DNA from: SHWB01 sp050246875
GTDB taxonomy: Bacteria > Pseudomonadota > Alphaproteobacteria > UBA6615
Direction of reading: 5' to 3'
Length of the DNA: 64,000 bases
Assembly: GCA_050246875.1 (NCBI GenBank)
Contig: JBFWVF010000006.1
Coordinates: 186,001 to 250,000 of the forward strand
The position numbers and the translations under genes were made by a program. This document shows, in pieces, positions 40,785 through 49,971 of this stretch; the stretch's first letter is position 1; each line of letters opens with the position of its first letter. The notes under the pieces were generated by a model. The model had not been told where the DNA came from and searched no databases. It was given only the letters and a program-made list of their open reading frames with translations.

Positions 40785-41175
40785 CCGATCGTCGTCCCGG
40801 CCAAGGCCCCCCTTCGAGACGCCGCCTTGCGGCGGCGCTGCGGGGCGAGGGGGCCGCGCGCCGGGACCCATGAACACCGCCGGCGGCAACCCCGCATGGC
40901 CGGCGTTCACGGATCCCGGGTCTTCGCTGCGCTTCGCCCGGGACGACAACGGGCAGGACGGCGAGGCGCTTCCCCACGCCGGGAAGCGCCACGAGCGACG
41001 CCCTCGTCCTTCGACAGGCTCAGGATGAGGGCTGACGGGAACGGACGGACGGGAGGGAACACCGGGCGCTGCCGGAAACGTCGTCGCCGCTGCGACCATG
41101 CCGCAGGCATCGGCGCATCGGCACCGGCGTTACCCCGCGATCCTCACCCTGAGCCTGTCGAAGGGCGGGGATCGC
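40785..41175. repeat. Repeat-rich non-coding region (510-base gap)
   Basis: No gene is supported in 40779-41288. It holds a third repeat type (TCGTCCCGG ... CCGGGAC and CCGGGTCTTCGCTGCGCTTC followed by GCCCGGGACGAC, 40785-40955), then a family 2 copy at 41001-41032 and an inverted copy at 41136-41175. The end of the gap carries the terminator of the DUF465 gene. Confidence 0.8.
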
Positions 41176-41270
41176 GAAGCACGGAGCCGCATGCCAGCGC
41201 CGCCAGCGTCGGCGCCAGCCGTCCGCGCGGTCCTGGCTCGGCGACCGCCGCCCCGCCCGGGCGGCGGCGC

Positions 41271-41302
41271 CAAAAACAAAAACGCGGCCTAGGAGCCGCG
41301 TT
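41271..41302 (-). terminator. Rho-independent terminator that includes the DUF465 stop codon
   Basis: On the minus strand AACGCGGC and GCCGCGTT form an 8-bp stem with a 6-base loop containing the TAG stop codon, followed by TTTTGTTTTT. The last three codons of the gene (Arg-Gly-Ser) thus lie in the terminator stem. Confidence 0.92.
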
Positions 41303-41456
41303 GCATCTCAGCCATCTTGTCCTTGATCCGCAGCTTCTGCCGCTTCAGGTCGGCGAGCAGCGAGTCGTCGGGCTTCGGTCGTCCCGCCTCCTGGGCCAGA
41401 AGGTCCTCGAGGCGGGCGTGGCGAGCTTCCAGCTCGGCGATCCGGAATTCCTGCAT
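41289..41456 (-). CDS. DUF465 (YdcH-like) small protein
   Basis: A 55-residue coiled-coil protein of the DUF465 family. MQEFRIAELEARHARLEDLL forms helix 1, and LLADLKRQKLRIKDKMAEM is the family hallmark. I use ATG 41456; a start at 41495 would add 13 residues. Function unknown. The transcription terminator overlaps its stop codon. Confidence 0.8.
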   Translation of the reverse strand: MQEFRIAELEARHARLEDLLAQEAGRPKPDDSLLADLKRQKLRIKDKMAEMQRGS

Positions 41457-41497
41457 GGCGTGCCGTAGGCCTCCATCTAAGGGTCCGTATGGCAATG

Positions 41498-42160
41498 CTA
41501 CGCGCTTGCGCCCCCCGCTGACAACGGTTCCTCGGTGTCGGCGAGGAGGCCGGCGATGCGCACCAGCGCGCGGTCGGCGATGCCGAGTTCGGCCAGATGC
41601 GCGACCGTCGACCGCAGGTAGTCGACGTTGTGGCCGCTGCGGCCGATGCCGCCGCGGATGATGCGGGCCGCCTCCTCGGCTGTCAGCTTGCCGGCATACT
41701 GCTCATGGTCGTGCGCGGCGGTGTAGGTGTGCGCCCGCACCCGCCGCCCGTCGGCGAGGCGCGCCGGCACCCAGCGCGGCAGGTAGACCCGCGTCACCAT
41801 CTCGCGGCGCACCAGCCGCTCGACCACCGCCGCCGCCGAGTCGGCGGCGACGCGGTAGGCGACGCCGCGGCACGAACCGCCGGCATCCAGCGCCAGCACC
41901 AGCCCCGGCCGCGCTCGCGTGCCGCGATAGACGTGCGAGTAGACGCAGAAGGAGCGGTGGAAGCCGTGGACGTGCGCGGCATGGCGTTCGAGGAAGGGAA
42001 ATTCCGGCTTCCACATCAGCGAGCCGTAGCCGAACACCCACAGATCCTCGCGCGGCGGATGCGTCGCCATCACCGCCGTGCAGGTCGTCGCCAGCTCGGC
42101 GTCGGTCAGCTCGTACTGGTCGGTCAGGTGGCGCAGGTCGGGCTGGGCGCGGGGCGGCAT
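41498..42160 (-). CDS. chaC: Gamma-glutamylcyclotransferase ChaC
   Basis: A 220-residue cytosolic enzyme that cleaves glutathione to 5-oxoproline and Cys-Gly. It has the ChaC fingerprint LWVFGYGSLMWKPEFPF (about 40-56) for the gamma-glutamyl site, then HRSFCVYSHVYRGTRARPGL with the family Arg, and the catalytic Glu in VRREM. ATG 42160 is chosen because an upstream reading frame extends into a repeat element. The repeat pair at 42.3 kb lies just behind the start. It could recycle gamma-glutamyl compounds together with the GGT-like hydrolase elsewhere in the window. Confidence 0.9.
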   Translation of the reverse strand: MPPRAQPDLRHLTDQYELTDAELATTCTAVMATHPPREDLWVFGYGSLMWKPEFPFLERHAAHVHGFHRSFCVYSHVYRGTRARPGLVLALDAGGSCRGVAYRVAADSAAAVVERLVRREMVTRVYLPRWVPARLADGRRVRAHTYTAAHDHEQYAGKLTAEEAARIIRGGIGRSGHNVDYLRSTVAHLAELGIADRALVRIAGLLADTEEPLSAGGASA

Positions 42161-42263
42161 GGACGACGACTCGGTCGGTCGGGCGGACGTGGCGGCGGGC
42201 AATCTACGGCATTTCCCGGGCATGCGAACGCATTGCCCGGCGTCGGGCTGTCCAACCGCGAGA

Positions 42264-42399
42264 GCCCCCACCTCACCCTGCCCTCTCCGCCCCCGGGGGC
42301 GGACAGGGTCTATCCGCGCGCGGCGTCCGTCGGAGCACCCGCGCCGACCTTTCACCCTCTCCGCCCTTCAGGGGGGAGAGGGGTGGGGAGAGGTGGGTG
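42264..42399. repeat. Family 1 repeat pair in the ChaC-DUF2125 gap
   Basis: In the 345-base gap 42161-42505 (no gene seen), a nearly perfect palindrome (42264-42309, right arm with one change) in reverse orientation is followed by a degenerate copy at 42351-42399 (arm CCCTCTCCGCCC, centre TTCAGGGG). They lie between the divergent chaC and DUF2125 genes. Confidence 0.88.
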
Positions 42400-42505
42400 T
42401 TACCGGCGTCGGGGCTCGCGGCCGTGAGGACACGGGCCGCGCCTCGACGCGGGGGCGCGCGCGCGCCTATAACGGCGGCCTGCCCCGCCAGCCTGCCGCA
42501 CCGCC

Positions 42506-43579
42506 ATGTCGCGCCGCGCCATCCTCGTCATCCTCGCGGTCGTCGTCGTCCTGCCGGCGGCGGCCTTCGTCGCCGGCTGGTACTGGCTCGCCGGGCAGAT
42601 CGAGCTGACGCTGGCGCAATGGGCGCTCGCCCAGCGCAATGCCGGCACCGAACTGCGCTGGCAGTCGCTCGACCGCTCCGGCTTCCCCTTCCATGTCGGC
42701 GTGCGGATGGACGGCGCCGAGGCGGCCGGCCGCGTCGGCGCCTGGGGCTGGCGCTGGCAGGGGCCGGCGGTCGATGTTCATCTGCGGCCGCTCGCCGACG
42801 ACCGCCTCGCCTTCCTCGCCCCCGGCCGCCATGCCGTCGATCTTGCCGGCCCGGGGCAGCAGGCCGCCGCCATCGTCGATGGCAAGACCGTGGCGCTCGC
42901 CGTCGACCTCGCCGGCGCCAGCCGCATCGGCGGCGGCACGCTGACGGCGCGCGCGGTCGATGCCGCCACCGCCGACGGCACCTTCCTCGCCGCCCTGCGC
43001 GAGGGCGACTTCGCCTGGCGCCGCATCGCCGCGCGGCCGGCGGCGCCCGGTGCCGTGCACGAGGCGCCGAGCCAGACGGCGCGCGCCAGCGTCGCCGGCG
43101 TCACCCTCGGCAAGCCCTTCATCGGCCCGGCCGTCGAGGTGCTCGGGCCGGACATCGCGGCGGCGAGCGTCGAGCTGCGCCTCGACGGCGAGCTTGCGCC
43201 CGGCGCCGGGCCGCTGGCGCCGGCGCTGACGGCCTGGCGCGACGCCGGCGGCTCGCTCGAGGTGACGCGTCTGGCCATCAGCTGGGGGCCGCTGCGGGCG
43301 GAGGGCGACGGCACCGCCACCCTCGACGCCGACCTGCAGCCCGAGGGCGCCTTCGCGCTGCGCGTCCGCGGCATGGCGCAACTGCTCGTGGCGCTGGAGC
43401 GCCAGCGGCTGATCGAGCCGCAGGCCGCCGCCATCGCCCGCCTCGCCATCACCGCCTTCTCGCGCCCCGCCGCCGACGGCACGACGCCCGAACTGCAGGT
43501 GCCGGTGACGATCCAGAAGCGCCGCCTCTTCCTCGGCCCCGTCGCCCTCGTTACCCTGCCGCCCGTCCGCTGGGACTGA
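42506..43579 (+). CDS. DUF2125 domain protein
   Basis: A 357-residue membrane-anchored protein of the alphaproteobacterial DUF2125 family. An N-terminal helix (RAILVILAVVVVLPAAAFVAG) and the WQSLDRSGFPFHVGVRMDGA segment are characteristic of this family. The rest is a mostly beta, Ala-rich domain (residues 80-350) with no recognised catalytic site. It probably faces the periplasm. Function unknown. ATG 42506. Confidence 0.85.
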   Translation: MSRRAILVILAVVVVLPAAAFVAGWYWLAGQIELTLAQWALAQRNAGTELRWQSLDRSGFPFHVGVRMDGAEAAGRVGAWGWRWQGPAVDVHLRPLADDRLAFLAPGRHAVDLAGPGQQAAAIVDGKTVALAVDLAGASRIGGGTLTARAVDAATADGTFLAALREGDFAWRRIAARPAAPGAVHEAPSQTARASVAGVTLGKPFIGPAVEVLGPDIAAASVELRLDGELAPGAGPLAPALTAWRDAGGSLEVTRLAISWGPLRAEGDGTATLDADLQPEGAFALRVRGMAQLLVALERQRLIEPQAAAIARLAITAFSRPAADGTTPELQVPVTIQKRRLFLGPVALVTLPPVRWD

Positions 43580-43609
43580 GGCCAGGGGGAGCCCGGGGGG
43601 AGCGAAACG

Positions 43610-44326
43610 ATGACCGCCGACGCGCAATCCGCCCCGCCGGTCGGCCCGGCGCTGCCCGGCTGGACGCCGCGCCCGCTGCCGCCGCGCACGCCGATGCTCG
43701 GCCGCACCTGCCGCGTCGAGCCGCTCGACGTCGCCCGCCACGCCGACGACCTGTTCCGCGCCAACGCCGCCGACACGGCCGGGCGCAACTGGACCTATCT
43801 CTACGACGAGCGGCCGGACGGTCCCGACGCCTACCGGGCGTGGCTCGCGCGCCACGCGGCGGGCGACGACCCGTTGGTGCACGCCGTCATCGACGCCGCC
43901 GCCGGGCGCGCCGCCGGCATCGCCTCCTACATGCGCATCGACCCGGCCAATGGCGTGATCGAGATCGGCCACATCAACTTCGCGCCGCGCCTGCAGCGCA
44001 CGGTGGCGGCGAGCGAGGCGCTGATCCTGATGATCCGCCGCGCCTTCGACGAACTGGGCAACCGCCGCGTCGAGTGGAAGTGCGACGCGCTCAACGCGCC
44101 GTCGCGCGCCGCGGCACTGCGCCTCGGCTTCCGCTACGAGGGCACCTTCCGCCAGGCCGCCGTCTACAAGGGCCGCAACCGCGACACCGCCTGGTTCGCC
44201 ATCGTCGACACGGACTGGCCGGCGCTGCGCGACGTTTACGCCAGGTGGCTCGAACGCACGAATTTCGGCGCCAGCGGCTACAACCGCACCCGCCTGTCGG
44301 TCCTCACCGCGGCGCTGGCGAAATAG
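43610..44326 (+). CDS. GNAT-family N-acetyltransferase (RimJ/RimL-like)
   Basis: A 238-residue GCN5-related acetyltransferase. The core acetyl-CoA motif lies in ALILMIRRAFDELGNRRVEW followed by NAPSRAAALRLGFRYEGTFR, and the C-terminus has AVYKGRNRDTAWFAIVD. This pattern resembles ribosomal-protein or amino-acid acetyltransferases. ATG 43610 is preceded by GGGGGGAGCG. It is 30 bases downstream of the DUF2125 gene and probably in one transcript. The specific substrate cannot be inferred. Confidence 0.87.
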   Translation: MTADAQSAPPVGPALPGWTPRPLPPRTPMLGRTCRVEPLDVARHADDLFRANAADTAGRNWTYLYDERPDGPDAYRAWLARHAAGDDPLVHAVIDAAAGRAAGIASYMRIDPANGVIEIGHINFAPRLQRTVAASEALILMIRRAFDELGNRRVEWKCDALNAPSRAAALRLGFRYEGTFRQAAVYKGRNRDTAWFAIVDTDWPALRDVYARWLERTNFGASGYNRTRLSVLTAALAK

Positions 44327-44330
44327 CCGT

Positions 44331-44762
44331 TCACGTCGCCCCCTCCGTCTCCGGCGGGATCGTGTAGGCGCCGGTGGCGTGGGCCACCGCCTCGTCGCTG
44401 CCGGCCGAGAACAGCGTCACCTCGAACACCGCGCTCCGCCGGCCGAGGCGCAGCGCGCGGCACTCGCCGATCACGTCGGCCGGGCCCGGCTTGCGCAGGA
44501 AATTGATCGTCAGCGTCGAGGTGACCGCCAGCGGCACCGGGCCGATGGCGCCGAGCAGCGCGGCGTACATGGCGCAGTCGGCGACGGCCATCAGCATCGG
44601 GCCCATGACGGTACCGCCGGGCCGCGTGATCTGCGGGCTGAAGGGCAGCACGACGCGCGCCGTGCCCGCGCCGATGGCCTCGGCGCGCATGCCGAGCGCG
44701 GCGACCAGCGGCAGCCCCTCGCCCAGCAGCCGGTTGAACGCCTCGAGCGTGATCCGCGCCAT
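44331..44762 (-). CDS. PaaI-family hotdog-fold thioesterase
   Basis: A 143-residue hotdog thioesterase. Blocks ARVVLPFSPQITRPGGTVMG (Asn/Asp/Gly of the PaaI active-site loop) and LTINFLRKPGPADVIGE plus GAYTIP match the family. ATG 44762 follows GGGGGAC; ATG 44777 is possible. It runs opposite to the GNAT gene, with 4 bases between the stops. Likely hydrolyses an acyl- or aryl-CoA thioester, which is consistent with the acyl-CoA synthetase operon next door. Confidence 0.85.
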   Translation of the reverse strand: MARITLEAFNRLLGEGLPLVAALGMRAEAIGAGTARVVLPFSPQITRPGGTVMGPMLMAVADCAMYAALLGAIGPVPLAVTSTLTINFLRKPGPADVIGECRALRLGRRSAVFEVTLFSAGSDEAVAHATGAYTIPPETEGAT

Positions 44763-44999
44763 CCCGTCCCCCGTCATGCCCCGCGCCACCACCGTTGATT
44801 ACCCCGCACCGCCGCCGCCGTGGCAAGCGCTTCGCCGGCCGACGACCCCCGTTTGCTTGCGCGCGGGATCGGGTTAGCCTGTGTGCCGCCAACGACAAGG
44901 CCGGATGACCGGCCGGCACAGGCAAGGCCGCGCGACGCCCACCGGCGCGCGTGGGCCGACAGGGATGGGACGCCCGCCGCCGGCGGGCGATGGTGCCGG

Positions 45000-47009
45000 A
45001 TGACCGCTGCCGACGCGGCCGTTTCATCGTCCACCGTGCATGCCATGCCGGGCCTGTGCGACGTCGACCCGCAGCACGACACCTTCCCCAAGCTGCTGCT
45101 GCGCAACGCCCGCATCCGCGGCGCGCGGCCGGCGATGCGCGAGAAGGACCTCGGCATCTGGCAGACCTGGACGTGGGACGAGGCGGCACGCAACGTGCGC
45201 GCCATCGCCCGCGGCCTCGCCGCCGCCGGACTGCAAAGGGGCGAGCGCATCGCCATCGTCGGCGACAACCGCCCGCGCCTCTACTGGTCGATCGCCGCGG
45301 CCCAGTCGCTCGGCGCCGTGCCGGTGCCGGTCTACCAGGATTCGGTGGCCACCGAGATGCGCTTCGTCCTCGACCATGCCGAGGTGCGCTTCGCCGTCGC
45401 CGAGGACCAGGAGCAGGTCGACAAGCTGCTGTCGCTGATGGCCGAGTGCCCGCGCCTCGAGACCATCGTCTACGACGACGCGCGCGGCCTGCGCCACTAC
45501 GCCCGGCCCTGCCTGCTTGCGATGGACGCGCTGGCCGGGGACGGCGCCGCGCGCGATGCCGCCGACCCGGCCTGGCTCGATGGCGAGATCGCGAAGGGCG
45601 CCGCCGACGACACGGCGATCATCCTCTACACTTCGGGCACGACGGGCGAGCCCAAGGGCGTCGTCCTCAGCCATCGCAACATCTACGTCACCAACATGAA
45701 CGTGGCGCTGGCCGAGGGCCTCGACGAGAAGGCCGAGACGCTGGCCTACCTGCCGATGGCCTGGGTCGGCGACCACGCCTTCTCGTACGCCCAGTCGATC
45801 GCCGTCGGCTTCTGCGTCGCCTGCCCGGAATCGGCCGACACGGTGCTGACCGATTTGCGCGAGCTGGGGCCGACCTACTTCTTCGCGCCGCCGCGTATCT
45901 TCGAATCGATCCTGACCACGGTGATGATCCGCATGGCCGACGCCGGCGCGGTGAAGCGCTGGGCGTTCGACCGCTTCATGCGGCTGGCCCGCCGCGTCGG
46001 CACGCGGCTGATCGACGGCCAGGCGGTCGCGCCGCACGACCGCCTGCTCTACCGGCTGGGCGAACTGCTGGTCTACGGCCCGCTCAAGAACACGCTGGGC
46101 CTGTCGCGCGTGCGCATCGCCTACACCGCCGGCGAGGCCATCGGCCCCGACATCTTCGACTTCTACCGCTCGCTCGGCATCAACCTGAAGCAGCTCTACG
46201 GCTCGACCGAGGCGAGCGTGTTCATCACCGTGCAGCCGAACGGGGAAATCCGTTCCGACACGGTGGGGCGGCCGGCGCCGGGCGTCGAGATCCGCCTCGC
46301 CGACAATGGCGAGGTGCTGTTCCGCAGCCCCGGCGTGTTCCGCGAATACTGGAAGAACCCCGAGGCCACGGCGAAGACGCGCGACGCCGAGGGCTGGGTG
46401 CATACCGGCGATGCCGGCGTGTTCGGCGCCGACGGGCACCTGCGCATCGTCGACCGCGCGCGCGACGTCGGCCGCCTCGCCGATGGCACGCTGTTCGCGC
46501 CGAAGTTCATCGAGAACAAGCTCAAGTTCTTCCCCCACATCAAGGAGGCGGTGGCCTTCGGCGACGGCCGCGACGCCGTCTGCTGCTTCCTCAACATCGA
46601 CATGCCGGCGGTCGGCAGCTGGGCCGAGCGGCGCGGCCTCGCCTATGCCAGCTACCAGGAGCTGGCGGCGCTGCCCGCGGTGGCCGGACTGCTGGCCGAC
46701 GAGGTCCGCCAGGTCAACCGCGACCTCGCCGCCGAGCCGGCGCTGGCCGGCGCGCGCATCCGCCGCTTCCTCGTGCTGCCCAAGGAACTCGATGCCGACG
46801 ATGGCGAGCTGACGCGCACGCGCAAGGTGCGGCGCGGCTTCATCGCCGAGCGCTACGCGCCGCTGGTCGAGGCGCTGTATTCCGGCGCCGGCCGCGCCAC
46901 CATCTCGACGGAAGTCACCTACGAGGACGGTCGCAAGGGCCACCTCGCCGCCGAGGTCGTCGTCCACGCGGTGACCGACGAGGCGCCGCTCGCCGAGGCG
47001 GCGGAATGA
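45000..47009 (+). CDS. Long-chain-type AMP-dependent acyl-CoA synthetase
   Basis: A 669-residue acid-CoA ligase, longer than the 543-residue enzyme at 39.1 kb and of the FACL/ACSBG subtype. It carries ILYTSGTTGEPKGVVLSHRN (about 208-227), LPMAWVGDHAFS, LYGSTEASVF and VHTGDAGVFGADGH, followed by an extended C-terminal domain in which VDRARDVGRLADG replaces the usual RxKxxI hinge. ATG 45000 is the accepted start; the ribosome site is weak. It is the first gene of an operon with a Liv-type importer and a PaaK-like ligase, so it probably activates the imported acid. Confidence 0.9.
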   Translation: MTAADAAVSSSTVHAMPGLCDVDPQHDTFPKLLLRNARIRGARPAMREKDLGIWQTWTWDEAARNVRAIARGLAAAGLQRGERIAIVGDNRPRLYWSIAAAQSLGAVPVPVYQDSVATEMRFVLDHAEVRFAVAEDQEQVDKLLSLMAECPRLETIVYDDARGLRHYARPCLLAMDALAGDGAARDAADPAWLDGEIAKGAADDTAIILYTSGTTGEPKGVVLSHRNIYVTNMNVALAEGLDEKAETLAYLPMAWVGDHAFSYAQSIAVGFCVACPESADTVLTDLRELGPTYFFAPPRIFESILTTVMIRMADAGAVKRWAFDRFMRLARRVGTRLIDGQAVAPHDRLLYRLGELLVYGPLKNTLGLSRVRIAYTAGEAIGPDIFDFYRSLGINLKQLYGSTEASVFITVQPNGEIRSDTVGRPAPGVEIRLADNGEVLFRSPGVFREYWKNPEATAKTRDAEGWVHTGDAGVFGADGHLRIVDRARDVGRLADGTLFAPKFIENKLKFFPHIKEAVAFGDGRDAVCCFLNIDMPAVGSWAERRGLAYASYQELAALPAVAGLLADEVRQVNRDLAAEPALAGARIRRFLVLPKELDADDGELTRTRKVRRGFIAERYAPLVEALYSGAGRATISTEVTYEDGRKGHLAAEVVVHAVTDEAPLAEAAE

Positions 47010-47812
47010 CGGCGCCCGCCGACGCCGCTGCGGTTCGCGCCGCTGGCGCCCCGATCCTGTCGGTCGACGGCATCTCGCTCGCCTTCGGCGGCGTGCAGGC
47101 GCTGGCGGACGTTTCCTTCGACATAAGACAGGGCGAGATCCGCGCCATCATCGGACCCAACGGCGCCGGCAAGTCGTCGATGCTCAACGTCATCAACGGC
47201 TTCTATCGCCCTCAGCAGGGCAGTGTGACCTACAAGGGCGTCACCCGCCCGGCGATGCGGCCGCACGACGCCGCCGCCGGCGGCATCGCGCGCACCTTCC
47301 AGAACATCGCCCTGTTCCGCGGCATGTCCACGCTCGACAACCTGATGGCCGGCCGGGCGCTGAAGATGCACGCGCCGTTCCTCGCCCAGCTCGTCTGGTT
47401 CGGCCCGGCGCGGCGCGAGGAGATGGCGCACCGCGCCGTCGTCGAGCGCATCATCGACTTCCTCGAGATCCAGGCCATCCGCAAGGTGCCGGTCGGGCGC
47501 CTCGCCTACGGCCTGCAGAAGCGCGTCGAGCTTGGCCGCGCGCTCGCCGCCGAGCCCGACCTGCTGCTGCTCGACGAGCCGATGGCCGGCATGAACGTCG
47601 AGGAGAAGGAGGACATGTGCCGTTTCATCCTCGACGTGAACGAGCAGTTCGGCACGACCATCGCGCTCATCGAGCACGACATGAGCGTGGTGATGGACAT
47701 CTCCGACCGCGTCGTCGTGCTCGACTACGGCCGCAAGATCGCCGACGGCACGCCGGCCGAGGTGCAGCGCGATCCGACGGTGATCGACGCCTATCTCGGC
47801 GTCACCCATTGA
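47006..47812 (+). CDS. livG: ABC transporter ATP-binding protein LivG
   Basis: A 268-residue ATPase of the branched-chain amino acid (HAAT) type. Walker A GPNGAGKSS (about 50-58), the long LivG-type insertion (RALKMHAPFLAQLVWFGPAR), signature-like LAYGLQKRVELGRAL and Walker B LLLLDEPMAGMN are present; the usual LSxGQ is LAYGL. ATG 47006 overlaps the stop of the acyl-CoA synthetase (ATGA), so translation is coupled. It works with LivF and the two permeases downstream. Confidence 0.94.
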   Translation: MTAPADAAAVRAAGAPILSVDGISLAFGGVQALADVSFDIRQGEIRAIIGPNGAGKSSMLNVINGFYRPQQGSVTYKGVTRPAMRPHDAAAGGIARTFQNIALFRGMSTLDNLMAGRALKMHAPFLAQLVWFGPARREEMAHRAVVERIIDFLEIQAIRKVPVGRLAYGLQKRVELGRALAAEPDLLLLDEPMAGMNVEEKEDMCRFILDVNEQFGTTIALIEHDMSVVMDISDRVVVLDYGRKIADGTPAEVQRDPTVIDAYLGVTH

Positions 47813-47825
47813 TGCGAGGACCGGT

Positions 47826-48785
47826 GTGGACCTGCTGAGCGACATCGCCATCGCCCCCTTCGCCTCGATGGCCGCCGACCCGGCCTTCCTGCTGCAGACG
47901 CTGTGGGAGGGGCTGGTCTCGGGCGTGCTCTACGCCCTCATCGCGCTCGGCTTCGTGCTCATCTTCCGCTCCTCGCGCATCTTCAACTTCGCCCAGGGCA
48001 TCATGGTGGTATTCGCCGCCCTGACGCTGGTCTCGCTGCACGAGGCCGGCCTGCCGGCCTGGCTCGCCTTCGCCGGCACGCTGGCGATCATGTACGCGCT
48101 GGCCGCGGTGATCGAGCGCGGCGTGCTGCGTCCGCTGGTCAACCAGCCCGACATCATCCTGTTCATGGCCACCTTCGGCCTCACCTTCCTGCTCGTCGGC
48201 TCGGGCGAGCTGGTGTTCGGCGGCGAGAACAAGAACATGATCACCGCCGAACTCGGCATCCCGACGGGGAGCTGGGAGCTGGAGCCGTTCGGCGGCTTCC
48301 TGTTGATCGAGCAGAAGGACTTCACCGCCGTCGTCGCGGCGCTGGCGCTGGTCGGCGGGCTGGTGCTGTTCCTCAACACCACGGCGATGGGCCGCGCCAT
48401 CCGCGCGCTCGGCGACGACCACCAGGCGGCGCTGTCGGTCGGCATCTCGCTGTCGCAGGTCTGGGTCATCGTCTGGTTCATCGCCGGCGTCATCGCGCTG
48501 GTCACCGGCATCGTCTGGGGCGCCCGCGCCGGCGTCTCCTTCGCGCTCCAGGTCATCGCCTTCAAGGCTCTGCCGGTGCTGCTGCTCGGCGGGCTCGAAT
48601 CCGTGCTCGGCGCCATCGTCGGCGGCCTCGCCATCGGGTTGCTGGAGAAGCTGTTCGAGATCTACTGGGGCCAGCCGCTGCTCGGCGGCAACACCGAGAC
48701 GTGGTTCGCCTACGTCCTCGCCCTCACGGTGCTTGTGTTCCGGCCGCAGGGATTGTTCGGCGAACGCATCATCGAGCGCGTGTAG
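47826..48785 (+). CDS. livH: Branched-chain-type ABC permease LivH
   Basis: A 319-residue inner-membrane permease with about eight helices, typical of LivH. SGVLYALIALGFVLIFRSSR and FNFAQGIMVVFAALT correspond to the family N-terminus, and GLESVLGAIVGGLAIGLLE to the conserved cytoplasmic EAA-like loop. GTG 47826 is the start. Together with LivM it forms the pore of the importer. Confidence 0.93.
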   Translation: MDLLSDIAIAPFASMAADPAFLLQTLWEGLVSGVLYALIALGFVLIFRSSRIFNFAQGIMVVFAALTLVSLHEAGLPAWLAFAGTLAIMYALAAVIERGVLRPLVNQPDIILFMATFGLTFLLVGSGELVFGGENKNMITAELGIPTGSWELEPFGGFLLIEQKDFTAVVAALALVGGLVLFLNTTAMGRAIRALGDDHQAALSVGISLSQVWVIVWFIAGVIALVTGIVWGARAGVSFALQVIAFKALPVLLLGGLESVLGAIVGGLAIGLLEKLFEIYWGQPLLGGNTETWFAYVLALTVLVFRPQGLFGERIIERV

Positions 48786-48797
48786 CGGGGGAAGCGG

Positions 48798-49874
48798 ATG
48801 CTCTATCGCGTCGCCGGCCAGTACAAGACGAGCTACGCGGCCGACCAGTCGCTGTTCCCGCTGCGGCAGGATCTGTGGCTGCTGCTGGCCATCCTCGCCG
48901 TCGCCTGGATCGTGCTGCCGGCCGTCGCCGACGAGTTCACCTTCAAGGCGCTGCTGGTGCCGGTGCTGATCTACGCGCTGGCCTCGCTCGGCCTCAACGT
49001 GCTGACGGGCTACGCCGGCCAGCTCTCGCTCGGCACCGGCGCCTTCATGGGCGTCGGCGCCTATGCCTGCTTCAAGATCATGACGATCTTCCCCGACCTC
49101 AACTTCGTCGTCGCCATCTTCGCCTCGGGCCTGTTCTCGGCCGCCATCGGCGTGCTGTTCGGCCTGCCGTCGCTGCGCATCAAGGGCTTCTACCTCGCCA
49201 TCACCACGCTGGCGGCGCAGTTCTTCCTCGTCTGGCTGTTCGAGAAGGCGGCCTGGCTCTACAACTACAACGCCTCGGGCGCCATCGAGGTGCGCACCTT
49301 CGACCTCTTCGGCCTCGTCGTGACCGGCCCCGGGGCGGCGCCGGTCACGCAGTACTATTTCGTGCTCGCCGTGGTGACCGTCATCACCTGGATGGTGCTG
49401 AACCTGACGCGCGGCCGCTACGGCCGGTCGTGGAAGGCGGTGCGCGACATGGACATCGCCGCCGAGCTGATGGGCATCCGCCTGCTGCGCGCCAAGCTGT
49501 CGGCCTTCGCGGTGTCGTCCTACATCGTCGGCGTCGCCGGCGCGCTGCTGGTGTTCCTGTGGAAGGGCGCCGCCGAGCCCAACCTGTTCGACGTGCCGCT
49601 GAGCTTCCAGATCCTCTTCATCGCCATCATCGGCGGCCTCGGCAGCGTGCTCGGCAACTACCTCGGCGCCCTGCTCATCGTCGCCCTGCCGGTGCTCATC
49701 AACATCGTGCCCGGCGTGCTCGGCATCGAGGTCCTGTCGGCCACCGTGCAGCACCTCAACACCATGATCATCGGCGCGCTGATCATCGTCTTTCTCATCG
49801 TCGAGCCGCTCGGACTCGCGCGCCTGTGGTCCGTCGTCCGGGAGAAGCTGGTCATCTGGCCGTTTCCGCACTGA
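48798..49874 (+). CDS. livM: Branched-chain-type ABC permease LivM
   Basis: A 358-residue inner-membrane permease of the LivM type. Conserved features are ASLGLNVLTGYAGQLSLGTG near residues 60-80, LPSLRIKGFYLAITTLAAQF and the EAA-like IIGGLGSVLGNYLGALLIV. ATG 48798 follows GGGGGAAG and begins 12 bases after livH ends. A stem-loop (49891-49917) separates it from livK. Confidence 0.94.
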   Translation: MLYRVAGQYKTSYAADQSLFPLRQDLWLLLAILAVAWIVLPAVADEFTFKALLVPVLIYALASLGLNVLTGYAGQLSLGTGAFMGVGAYACFKIMTIFPDLNFVVAIFASGLFSAAIGVLFGLPSLRIKGFYLAITTLAAQFFLVWLFEKAAWLYNYNASGAIEVRTFDLFGLVVTGPGAAPVTQYYFVLAVVTVITWMVLNLTRGRYGRSWKAVRDMDIAAELMGIRLLRAKLSAFAVSSYIVGVAGALLVFLWKGAAEPNLFDVPLSFQILFIAIIGGLGSVLGNYLGALLIVALPVLINIVPGVLGIEVLSATVQHLNTMIIGALIIVFLIVEPLGLARLWSVVREKLVIWPFPH

Positions 49875-49890
49875 GGCGGGGCGGCAAAAG

Positions 49891-49917
49891 GCGCTGGCCG
49901 GCGGTCCCGGCCGGTGC
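49891..49917. terminator. Stem-loop between livM and livK
   Basis: GCGCTGGCCGG pairs with CCGGCCGGTGC (two G-U pairs in RNA) around a 5-base loop, followed by TTTC. It is most likely an internal hairpin that stabilises the livK message or partly terminates. Confidence 0.55.
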
Positions 49918-49971
49918 TTTCATCGGGTAAAGGCAAGAACAGGACCGTCACAAACGTTCGGGAGGAAAACC

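Noticed and set aside
40779..41288. Small genes in the 510-base gap
   Set aside because: Open frames exist but are made of repeat sequence with no ribosome site or motif.
42161..42355. Longer N-terminal form of ChaC reaching into the repeat
   Set aside because: The added residues are encoded by the palindromic repeat and have no family similarity; ATG 42160 gives the normal length.
47802..49871. Long minus-strand frame opposite the Liv permease genes
   Set aside because: Charge-biased product rich in Asp/Gln/Glu, typical of antisense reading of membrane-protein genes.
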